From positions 1-64,000 of the forward strand of contig CAJNYU010002815.1 in assembly GCA_905331475.1 (NCBI GenBank): 64,000 nucleotides of DNA, read 5' to 3'. The notes below the pieces were generated by a model. It was not told where the DNA came from, searched no databases, and worked only from the letters and a program-made list of their open reading frames with translations. A program made the translations under genes and the position numbers. How positions within the stretch are numbered: the first letter of the stretch is position 1; the number at the start of each line of letters is the position of its first letter. Positions 36,340 to 45,893 of this stretch are shown here, one piece after another. The stretch is from Rotaria socialis (taxonomy: Eukaryota > Rotifera > Eurotatoria > Philodinida > Philodinidae).

Positions 36340-37473
36340 TAATTGGCAGAAGTAAAAGCTGAAGGACGAAGCAGGCTAAGTATACGATTGATCTTTACGA
36401 AAAGTACAGTAAACCAATGAGTGCAAGTCCATATTTTATCAGTGTCTGAATAGTACAAACTAGTGTTTCCAATGGTAAGTGTACCAAGCAGAAGCAAAAT
36501 GTACAGAATATCTGCTACTTTTGATTTACACTCTGTTGTAGACTTTGCCAAAACAATTTACATTTTGATTTCTTTGATCTCTGAACCTTAAATGCTGCAT
36601 ATAGTATTAAATAAATTATATTTTGTCTTTTAGATTGTGAAAATTTGGTTTTTGTACACTTTGTACGCTTTTCGGAAAAAAGACGAAGTGAAATATACGC
36701 TTTGTTCACAAAATACAGAGTGTACTGTACATTTTGTTTTAGATTTCCATTGGAACGCTGGTACAAACCTAATATAACTTTTTGAAAATGAGTTCAGTAA
36801 AAAATCTTGATGACAATCGTAAACAAATTTGCACTATAGAAATTCTTTGATAAAATTTTGACATCGATATCGATGCGCGATTTCACATGGGATTTGATGG
36901 TCAACTTGAATTTTTCGGCAAATTCAAAATTCAGAATGCTTATACCGCTATACATATGGGACTACAGTCTTTATTTTATCACAAATAGAGATGATTTTAA
37001 TGCATTCGATTTTTCCGTAAATTCAAAATCCCCATCATATGAATTCGTTATAGCCATCTAGACAGTTACATACTCGACCACATTTCATAGCTTGTAATAC
37101 ACAGTTATCTGAGGGTGTGGATGTGAGTGCTGACTTCGTTACCAAACAACCACACTCATATCCACCCACGCTCGAGAGGTGTCCTCGCGGATGCTGGCAC
37201 GGGTATGAATATGGATCTCTATAGCAGCTTCAGTTATTTTTGGCACACCACACCCATGAGCGCATTCCATCTCTGGTCGAACAATACGGCCCGTAAAACA
37301 CCGATTTGCTCTACGGCAAAAAATGGTAGGTAAACGGTAAAAATACAGTGATATACGGCCCTTATCTGATGATCATATTCAATTACCCGGGATCCTCATA
37401 CACAAGAGCACCACTATGTGCTTTCTTTTTCGTTAATCTTCTTGTATTACAGATATCTGCCATCATACATCCA
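36340..37473. other. gene-free region upstream of the Ubl-Hint gene
   Basis: No gene recognised. Contains the telomere-like palindrome at 37112-37170. A pyrimidine-rich acceptor (TTCTTGTATTACAG) ends at about 37452, so the next gene may have an upstream exon here. Confidence 0.4.
37112..37170. repeat. telomere-like palindrome
   Basis: Left arm AGGGTGTGGATGTGAGTG, right arm CACTCATATCCACCCACG: reverse-complementary GT-rich and CA-rich arms around a loop of about 22 bp. Confidence 0.6.
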
Positions 37474-38580
37474 ATGTCGTACATAAACGTAGTTTTTAAA
37501 ACGAGTGACACAAATAGAACGTGCTTACAATTACCAGTTAATTTCACATATGAAGATTTCGTTGGTGTAGCAGAACGATTGTATGGTGCCGGTTGTTGTC
37601 AAGTATTGACTTTTGTTGCTGGTAGTAAAAATATACATGTACATGATCGAACACAATTTGATAAGAGCAGAGAATTTATTAAAAATCATTGTCAAATATG
37701 GACTGCGCAAAAAATGATGGGTGGTTGCTTCTTGCGGGATACATTCATTTTACTTTCGGACGGAACTAGAAAAAACATAAGCGACGTTCAAGTCGGTGAC
37801 AGCTTACTGGCATTTACCACCTTCGGTGAGATCGTTACTACGTCGATTCAAGAAGTTTTCGTTCATGATGTCGACGAATATATCAAACTAAGTGCTGGAG
37901 ATAGCCTGTTGTGTGTGACGCGTGAACACCCATTCTTTGTCGGAAATGACAGCTTTTGTTCACTAGAGAAACTTCATATCAACGACTGCATCTACAGTTT
38001 GGTTGATGGTCGGCTTCAATCAATGTCCATCATGAGCATGGTAACTATTGTTGCCCCGACTACACGTGTATACAACCTGCGCACTGCAGAACCACACACC
38101 TATTTTGCTAATGGATTTGCTGTTCATAACAAATTCGGTGCAGAGTTTGTCGATCTGAGCAACATTAGTGGTCTCAAACGACTTGAATGGAGTCCCAGCG
38201 GTCCCACATGGTATACAGCAAAACCTGGTCTTTGCCTTGAGGGTCAGTGCACCAATACATCATGTGAAGCGCACAAATGTGAAAAATACAAACGGACAGT
38301 GATTATTAATCTTGGATTTAGACAATTCGATCTGCTGGCAGACGCCAATGCTGATACAGCGAAGTGTCCCGCATGTGCACGCTATGTCGAACCGAAGACA
38401 TGCGCTTTCAACAGATGCAAATGGCGGTGGCAGGGAATTAAGCAAGCTCAAAGTGGTATGCCACCTGAGAACATTTCGGCAGACTGGAAAGTTGCTGACA
38501 ATGCTTATCATCGATTCGACCAAGATGTCAGTGGAACAGTCATATGGAGAAAATTAATTATTGAAACGCAAGAGAACTGA
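37474..38580 (+). CDS. ubiquitin-like domain fused to an intein-like Hint domain and a Cys-rich C-terminal domain
   Basis: 368 residues from ATG 37474; the frame is open further upstream, but an intron acceptor lies just before this ATG. Residues 1-84 fit a ubiquitin-like fold (YINVVFKT strand, helix near 25-38, LTFVAGSKNI) and end in Gly83-Gly84. Residues 85-219 are a Hint domain: nucleophile Cys85 in GGCFLRDT, SDGTRKNISDVQVGDSLL, Thr149-x-x-His152 in VTREHPFF, and C-terminal HTYFANGFAVHN (His218-Asn219) followed by Lys220. No homing endonuclease is present. Residues 220-368 form a Cys-rich, probably zinc-binding domain (CLEGQCTNTSC, CPACARY, CAFNRCKWRW). Family knowledge: in ciliate BUBL genes Hint domains next to ubiquitin-like domains autoprocess to free or transfer the Gly-Gly end. 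The same here is inference. GC content looks higher from about 37690 on. Confidence 0.85.
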   Translation: MSYINVVFKTSDTNRTCLQLPVNFTYEDFVGVAERLYGAGCCQVLTFVAGSKNIHVHDRTQFDKSREFIKNHCQIWTAQKMMGGCFLRDTFILLSDGTRKNISDVQVGDSLLAFTTFGEIVTTSIQEVFVHDVDEYIKLSAGDSLLCVTREHPFFVGNDSFCSLEKLHINDCIYSLVDGRLQSMSIMSMVTIVAPTTRVYNLRTAEPHTYFANGFAVHNKFGAEFVDLSNISGLKRLEWSPSGPTWYTAKPGLCLEGQCTNTSCEAHKCEKYKRTVIINLGFRQFDLLADANADTAKCPACARYVEPKTCAFNRCKWRWQGIKQAQSGMPPENISADWKVADNAYHRFDQDVSGTVIWRKLIIETQEN

Positions 38581-39391
38581 CTTGAATGACATCAATATTT
38601 GTTTTTTTCTATTGAGTATTGCCGAAGCATTAATTTACTTTTGATATAATATATAACAAACGCTCACAGGGTGAGAACGTTGAGTGTCCTATACAGTCCC
38701 AGTGGTATTTAGGGGCGTTGGTGTCCGGAAGTGCGAGTGTGAATGTGGCTGTAGACTGCTATGGCGAAGAGAAAACTAACACCAGACATCTACACCCGGG
38801 TGGCCTATCGACTGAAGAAATCATTTTTCTTTTTAGATTTTTAAAATAAAAGAAAAAAAATTGAATTTGAGATGTACGTGTGACACAAGTTGTTATTGAA
38901 AATGGAATGAAAAACAACTCCGCGCACCTCTAGAGATTTTTTCTTTCTTTCTCTTGTACTGCTCATGGCGTCGTTTTTTCATAGACGGCAGGGTGGGTGT
39001 GGGTGTGAGCACAATTGATTCTCATTCAGATCCTGATATGCAAAGGCAGCTGCGTTTCATAAACACTCATACATCCTCACTCAAATGTGCAAGACACCCA
39101 CACCCACGCCCTCAAACTTTGTTAGAACAGGTTTTTAGGTAAATTGGCCCTAAAATGTACTCCAATCTCCATCTAAGATAATACGCATGTTGTTTATATT
39201 GATTAAGTAAAACTATTGTTCTCTTTTATCCTACTAGGATTAAACAGTGACTATTATTTTCGTATGAAAAAATACATTACTTTAATTATAAGTGCAAAAA
39301 CAATATGAGACTCTTAATCGAAATAATTATGAGACCATATATAGTAATGTATGAAGAATATAGTTATTAAAGTACGGAATCAAATACAAAA
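38581..39391. other. intergenic region between the Ubl-Hint gene and ACSL
   Basis: The two genes converge here. Contains a degenerate GT/CA palindrome (about 38707-38806) and the clear telomere-like palindrome at 38990-39112. No gene seen. Confidence 0.45.
38990..39112. repeat. telomere-like palindrome
   Basis: Left arm AGGGTGGGTGTGGGTGTGAG, right arm GACACCCACACCCACGCCCT, with a spacer of about 80 bp. One of the best matches to a TGTGGG-type array in this window. Confidence 0.7.
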
Positions 39392-41675
39392 TTATTTTCC
39401 TGAAACCTTGCTTGCCATAGCTGTTGGATCAGCTTGATAGAGTGATTTAATAATGGATTGAAAATATTTTCGAGCGGTGTTTCGCCGCGTCTTGAACGTT
39501 CCTGTAATAAGTCCATTGCTTTGCGTAAACAGTTCAGAGTGAAGATGAATATTGCTCAATGTTTCATAAATTTCAAGTTTGTGTTTTTTTGCTAATCTTA
39601 TTAAATCAGATAAAATAATATCTTTTAGTTTTTTATTCATGCATAAATCGGCAAATGTTGTTTCAGTATCTATTGCTTGAAAGTTCTTGCGCACATACTG
39701 CTCATCCGGTATTACAATAGCCACAATAGTCACTTCAGTAGAAATACCATCAATAAAGATTTGTTCTATCCATGGAGAACGAACATAGATGTCTTCAAGG
39801 CGTTCTGGTGCAATATATTTTCCTTGGCTTAATTTGAATATATGTTTTGCACGATCAATAATACGTAGTGCTCCATTAGTTGTCCATTCCCCTATATCAC
39901 CTGTATGCAACCAGCCATCTTGATCAATGGCTTCTTTTGTCTTGACTTCATCACCATAATAACCTATTATGACAAGAAAACTGAAGAAAGATAGGTACTT
40001 TTAAATGGTAATCAGTTAGAATAATAATAATGAGAAGTCATAAAATGTGTGTATTTAGAATTAATGATCGCTATCTTCTACAAAACTACATGTAAGTTCC
40101 ACGAAGGTATAACATAAATTCATAAAATCGAATTACCTTTAAAAATAGCTGGACCCCGTATGCAAATTTCTCCTTGATTATTGTCAGAACGATAGTTTGT
40201 ATCTGATACATCAATTAATTTTATTTCTGCACTCGGCCCAGGCGAACCAATTGTACCATACGACATATCAATTGGATTTGTACTGGTACCAGATGTACAT
40301 GTTTCAGTTTGTCCATATCCTTCTATTATAGGTATATTCAGTGCAATACGAAAAAAATGCATCACATCTGGTCTCATTGGAGCTGATGCTGTTATTATTC
40401 CCTGTAATTTACCACCAAATAAAGCTCGTACTTTTCGAAAGACGAAATGTGATAAAAACGGTGGTTGTTCACGTAATGCTTGTTGAACAAGATATTTTTT
40501 TATTGCACTTTTATTAACATCCTTAACGATTGCATCATAGACTTTATTGAGAACACGTGGTACAACAGAAGCTTGTGTTGGTTTTACTATAGATAAATAT
40601 TCGACTAGGTTTTCAGGTGCTGGACAAAATACCAGTGCTGTGCCTTTTAATAGAATTTGAAAGATAACAAATTTTTCAAATACATGTGCCGCAGGTAGAA
40701 ATGAACAATGAATATTAGTAATTGGTCTTTTCATATTTTGTCGATCCAAACGAATAAGATTAGCTTTAACTGCTGCTAATAGATTTTCATGTGAAATCAT
40801 TGCAAGTTTTGGTTCTCCTTAAATAAAATAAAAAGGAAATATTGTATTAATTATTAATTAGAATTCTTGGGAAATTTACCTGTTGTTCCACTTGTTAATA
40901 TCAGTGAAGCAATACTATCTGGATCGACTATTGGACGCTCGCGTATATCACTATTGTTTATTGATTTAATTATTGTTGGTACCGATCGAATTTTACTATT
41001 CTCACCATAGTCTCCATCATCCATGACTAGTATCTCTTTAATCTGATTATTATTCAATAAATCATCTTTAAACGTTTGAATACGTTCTAAATTGTCAACA
41101 ACAAGTACCTCAGCTTGAGTATCTTGAAGAACCTTTAAAATATTTTTGGAGTCGTACGTCGTATAGATGCCAACAACGATAAATCCATATTGATAGCATG
41201 CTTGTTCAACAAATAAAAATTCAGCACGATTTGACGACAAAATAGCTACTTTTGATTGCATTGGCGTAAGTTTTGTTTCTATCCATAAATAAGAACCAAT
41301 TCGTCTACATTTTTCCATAACTTGGGAATAAGAAAGCCATTGTAAGGAACCGATATCATTTGATGATTGAAGAATGCCTACACAGGGTCCATCGTTTGAG
41401 TTAATATGACCTTCATTGAGAGCATCACCAAGTGTTAGCACTCGCGGATGATTTGCCTTATAAAAAGTCCAAATGTCATCATTTTTATGAAGTGAACATC
41501 GACGAGTATGGTCTATTGGATTCATTTCTACAGTCTGTTGCTTTAAATCTATTCCATCATCATACAATTGTCGCATACGTCTTTCATAAGTAATTGTTTT
41601 TGTTGGAATGAATAGAACTGTTCTATGAGCTAGTATAATACAATGCCTTCTTGGTCTTAATAAATATTGAAACAT
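39392..41675 (-). CDS. ACSL: long-chain fatty acid--CoA ligase
   Basis: Activates long-chain fatty acids to acyl-CoA via an acyl-AMP intermediate, usually at the ER or mitochondrial outer membrane. Exons 41675-40880, 40817-40137 and 39963-39392 join in phase (g/GA and g/GT codons) to 682 residues, normal for ACSL. Motifs in order: ATP/AMP loop LILTSGTTGEPKLAMISHEN (about residues 258-277), FLPAAHVFE, IITASAPM, EGYGQTETC, the FATP/ACS signature WLHTGDIGEW, RIIDRAKHIFKLSQGKYIAPE, and FKTRR near the end. The N-terminus LLRPRRHC lacks the usual membrane anchor; a hydrophobic exon upstream (41978-41807) splices in phase and could supply it (listed separately). It shares a pathway with CPT1 at 4813-8336. 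Intact. Confidence 0.93.
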
Positions 41676-41751
41676 CGATGTCTTACAAATATAATTAAAA
41701 TCTGAAATAATTCTGATTTTTAACGATTTCTTCTTTTTGTGAATCTAAAGA

Positions 41752-41808
41752 AGGTGGGTATGGATGTAATAAACGTATGAACAGACACGCCGACACCCAC
41801 ACTCACCC
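41752..41808. repeat. telomere-like palindrome upstream of ACSL
   Basis: Left arm AGGTGGGTATGGATGTAAT, right arm CGACACCCACACTCACCC. Its right edge supplies the GT donor (GTGAGTGTGGG on the minus strand) of the possible upstream ACSL exon. Confidence 0.6.
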
Positions 41809-41978
41809 ATATTATATGCAGCAGGACAAGTAAAACATCCTACTTTTTCTATATGCACACCATCAGCAACTCTGACAAGATATGAATTTACATTGCTGGC
41901 TGCTTGTATGTGGTTATCAACGATATCAAGTAGATATAATAGTAAAAAGAAAGTCAGTAACATGACAACAGGATACAT
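41807..41978 (-). CDS. possible first exon of ACSL (hydrophobic N-terminus) or separate small gene
   Basis: From ATG 41978 it reads MYPVVMLLTFFLLLYLLDIV (signal peptide or anchor) and then a short segment ending CFTCPAAYNM. A GTGAGT donor at 41806 and a TTATTTCAG acceptor before 41701 join it in phase to the ACSL frame, giving a 748-residue protein. The join is consistent, but the Cys-containing segment is not typical of ACSL, so an independent short secreted protein is also possible. Confidence 0.4.
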
Positions 41979-42729
41979 GTTTCATTACTCTACAGGTGAT
42001 AGTTTAAAATGCGTCAGTTTTTTTTAAACGATTCTATTCAAACAAAGTTCTAGACTCTGACCTGCACGTTAACACTAATAAAAAGTAACAAAAGACAACA
42101 TTTCAGTCATTAATATTATTTATTCTTGAAAAATTATTGAATCACTGTTAGCGTCAGTAGACTTCGTTAACTGACGCTAAGCTATTTATAAATATGTTTA
42201 TGCTTCTCAATCTCGTTGGATCTGTTATGTCATTGTGTCAGATATAATTGATTCACGTGATTGAGTATCTATTGCGTAGTTTCTTTGTATTTAAAAGTCA
42301 ATTGCTTTTTTTTCTTCTCGATCGATATACAACATCCTTCTATCTTTTCTGTTATCGTTATTATTAATCATATATTATACAAAAACATATATTAATAATA
42401 AACTATTATTGAACTCATCCTCCCATATTTATTATTGCCTTACAGCCGGGTAAGCTGTTTTCTATACGTGAACTCTCGTCTCACCTATATGAACGTCACC
42501 CTCTAATATTTCGTTTCATAGAAGTCACGTTATTTTTAAAATAAAATAAACGAGAGTCCTCACAATCACGATTATCACGTTGAAGTTTTTTGTGCTAACG
42601 ACTAAATTATTAGAAGCTCAAAGTCATGTTTTGACTGTTAAGTATTATAATGAATTCCTAATAGAGTAGCATCAATAGTCACAGTGACGAAAACCATTTC
42701 CATTTCAAGACCGTAACTGTATGCAACTA
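41979..42729. other. intergenic sequence; one short hairpin
   Basis: Likely promoter side of ACSL (minus strand). An exact 11-bp hairpin TTAGCGTCAGT/ACTGACGCTAA lies at 42148-42180 with an 11-nt loop. Nothing else recognised. Confidence 0.4.
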
Positions 42730-44217
42730 TGTGCGGTGCATAATTATAAGATCACTTGTTTTCAAAGTGCACTAAATAAAATGAGCGATATTTTTAGTGA
42801 TTTCACATAGATGATTCATAAGAATAGCGCTATAAAATTTTCAAGTTCGAGTCTTTTCATTTTCTTATATATCTAGAATTACCTCCATTTTGGTGGTGGA
42901 TAAATATAAGACCACATAAAAAAATACAAAAAAACCAAAAGAAAAACAAATCAATATTTTGTTTTGGTTCCATTTAGCTTAATAAGTTCAAATATTCTTT
43001 CAGGCATTGATTCGACTAGAGCCCGGAGTTGTTCGATGCTGATTTCTTCCCAAGATTTCAGAATGGCAGTTTTTAACTGTTCTTTTGATCTAAATTGTTT
43101 ACCACCCGCATAGACCTTCCTTGCTAGTATTCCCCAAAGATTTTCAATAGAATTTAAATCAGGCGATAACAATGGCCAAGGTAAAACATTGATTTTTTGC
43201 GATTTAAGCCAAGTGAGATTGACTTTTACTCGATGAATTGGTGCATTATCCTGCCGAAAGATCCAATCAGACCCACTCATACAGTTACCGATATCAATGA
43301 GATGCTTTTTCAACACGTCTCGATATCCTTTTGCGTCCATTCAACCGTCCACAAAACATATTGAACTTTTACCACCCCAACCAAACGACGCCCAAATCAT
43401 AACGCTATCACCACCTAGCGGACGAGTTGAGAAAATCTCTTCCTCTTTACGGAGATCATGTCAATAGTAAGAAAAACCATCAGGACCATCCAAATTAAAT
43501 TTTTTTTCATCAGACCAAACAACTTTGTGGCATTCATTGTTCCAGGTCATATGATCTTTAGCCCAACTTAATCGTAAATCTTTATGAGCTGTTGTTAAAG
43601 CAGGAGAGTGCTTTTTTCCATCTTTTTCAAGATGTTTGACCTTTTTATAACTCGATTGATTGTCCATCGTGACATTTTTAAGCATAAATCGTTAACAATA
43701 TTGGCACAAGATATTGTTTTGTTACTGGCGGTTCTAATAATAAGGCGTTTGGTGCGTTCATCGACCTTTTTTCTTCGACCAGTTCGTTTTCTCGAGCCAT
43801 ATTTAAGTGGATCTTTTAAAAAATTTGTTACCACTGTCTTCGACCGATTGATTTTCCTGGCAATTTCTCGATGGGATTTATTTTTCTTGTGTAATGCTAA
43901 AATCAACTTTCTTTCACTTTCTGTTAGTTGCATTTCACTGGGCATGTTATAGCTTAAATCTCAGTGTTTTCCTGCGTGTTAATTTTATTCAAAATCACTG
44001 ATGATTCATTTAGTATTAAAAACCAATCATGTAGTCTTATATTTATGCACCACCAAAATGGAGGTAATTCTAGATATATAAGAAAATGAAAAGACTCGAA
44101 CTTGAAAATTTTATAGCGCTATTCTTATGAATCATCTATGTGAAATCACTAAAAATATCGCTCATTTTATTTAGTGCACTTTGAAAACAAGTGATCTTAT
44201 AATTATGCACCACACTG
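42730..44217. mobile_element. Tc1/mariner element with long IR/DR-type ends
   Basis: About 1488 bp flanked by TA (42728-42729 and 44218-44219). The inverted repeats are about 185 bp (42730-42915 and 44033-44217) and nearly identical. Each arm carries the motif GGTGCATAATTATAAG at its outer end (42735-42750, 44196-44211) and a close copy at its inner end (42895-42910, 44036-44051), spaced about 160 bp. This double-site layout is the IR/DR arrangement known from Sleeping Beauty-like Tc1 elements. The right end is CACTG before TA; the left end has lost a base or two. The high arm identity suggests recent insertion. Confidence 0.85.
42951..43945 (-). pseudogene. Tc1-like DDE transposase (broken)
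   Basis: Starts MPSEMQLTESERKLILALHK with paired helix-turn-helix DNA-binding segments (SHREIARKINRSKTVV, MSRWTINRVIKRSN) and a basic GRRKK linker. Catalytic residues are visible: first Asp in VVWSDEKKF, second in FRQDNAPIH, and Glu in SPDLNSIENLWG. There are exactly 34 residues between the last two, i.e. DD34E. The frame is damaged: one frameshift near 43625-43655 and two in-frame stops (after GFSYY near 43460 and before MDAKGYRD near 43341). It cannot make a full transposase, though the ends still look usable in trans. Confidence 0.88.
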
Positions 44218-44825
44218 TATGTGCAATATCAGTAACTTGTATTTAGTACATTTCCAAAAATAAAATTTTCTTCTTTTAAAACCGTAATTTCTTGTGTAAT
44301 TATAATCCTAGAGGTTATGTACTACAAAATGTTGAATAATAACAGATTTTGATGATGAACAAAATGAGAAGAAAATTTGATAGGTCATTACCTTGTGTTA
44401 ATGTGCCATTGTAGAGACTGTTACATTTAGTTTTTTATCCGAAGAAAGTTTTGTTCGATTAACCAGAGTACTTGATAAGAAAGCAAAAGTAAGAGAACGT
44501 CAAATGTTTTTTATCCGTGACTTTACGTCATGAAATGAAAGCATAAAAAAGAATACAAAAAATCGGCAAGGTCATGAGAATAAAAACGTATTGAGTTTTA
44601 ACTTTTCGTATTGTTTAAATCACGTATAATAGACTTATGAAATAATTCATTGTTATTTCTTCAGTTGCAAGGAGGATCTTAGGAAATAAAATATGGTTTT
44701 CGGATGTGGCTGTGCACTTTAAAAAATAGGCGTAGAAAATAAACCATTCAAGCGGGTTCACCAATTTCATAAACCATTTTTATGTACTCTTTTAGGGTTT
44801 ATTAATCTCATAAACCCTTTCATAT

Positions 44826-44883
44826 AGGGTGTGTGGGGTGGCTGTGTGGGTGTGGGTGTCTTCTTCTTATACACCCACACCCT
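44826..44883. repeat. telomere-like palindrome
   Basis: Left arm AGGGTGTGTGGGGTGGCTGT then GTGGGTGTGGGTGTC; right arm TACACCCACACCCT. The left arm contains adjacent TGTGGG units. Confidence 0.7.
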
Positions 44884-45523
44884 TTTTAACTAGAAAATCG
44901 AATTTCTTATTCCTATTGTTAGAGTGAGAAATATATGTGTGTACGTACAACTTGTACGTTAACTTTATTAACAAGAATGTACTTGAATATAATAGTAGCA
45001 TCTTTACATAGAGAGAAAAAACAAGAGAACAGAAGAGAGAGAAAGAAGAGAAACAAATCCAGATCAAAGAAGATGAAAAAGGATGGAGAATGACATATAT
45101 AGATATATAGAGTTTGTATGCGAGCGACATCCCTGTAACACCCATCATTTAGAATATCGTATTTTCAAGAAAGCAGAAATTTATGGGTGAATTCGTATGG
45201 ACTGTGTTAGAATATCTTTTATTATACTCTAGAACTTATTTTCTAGTTTAAAGTGTAAGTCTTTTTTGGACGGGGATCTAGATGGTCTTCGATGATTTTA
45301 GCTGACTTCTGAATTCATACATGTGTATATCCCCCTATAGATGTGTTTCTTTCAGGTGGAGGTCTAGTGGTCTTCGATTGTTACAGAGGTGCCGCTGAAA
45401 CTTAAATCAATTCGCAAAATAGAAATTTATGTTTCTATGTAACCGATCAACAACAAATTTCCTATTTTCGATTCCTAATCACAATCTTAATCTCTATCCT
45501 ATTTTTTTTCTATTTATACTGTA

Positions 45524-45564
45524 CAACACACACGCACACCCACACACCCACCCACACCCACACA
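45524..45564. repeat. one-sided CCCACA tract
   Basis: CACACCCACACACCCACCCA followed by CACCCACACA. It looks like the CA-rich arm of the palindrome family without an obvious partner nearby. Confidence 0.5.
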
Positions 45565-45893
45565 TTGTCTCTTCTTGTAACATTGATACGTGCAGGAATG
45601 ACTCAACCATTCGAGCTAAAGTTTTGCCTTCGTTTCTGAATCAAGTGTAGTCATCTACTATAAAAATATCAACCAAATCAGTTATATTCATTGATATTAG
45701 TGTTTTAACAATAATGTCTTTATTTTCAAAATTCAAGATTTTAATACTGCAAAAGCAATATACATAGCTCTAAATCAGGTGCACAGATGAAAAATAAAAA
45801 TGAAGAATGTGACGAATATTTTCCAGTGTATAACAGAATGAATCTGTGAAAGTTATTAGACGATTCGGACTATTGATAGTTGTAATCATGCTG

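Larger units (their letters stand above)
44218..45893. other. gene-free region
   Basis: No supportable gene. Contains the telomere-like palindrome 44826-44883, a one-sided CCCACA tract 45524-45564, and two imperfect copies of a GGTCT..TGGTCTTCGAT block (about 45290 and 45365). Confidence 0.45.

Noticed and set aside
43608..43952. 114-codon plus-strand frame in the Tc1 element
   Set aside because: Antisense of the transposase HTH region.
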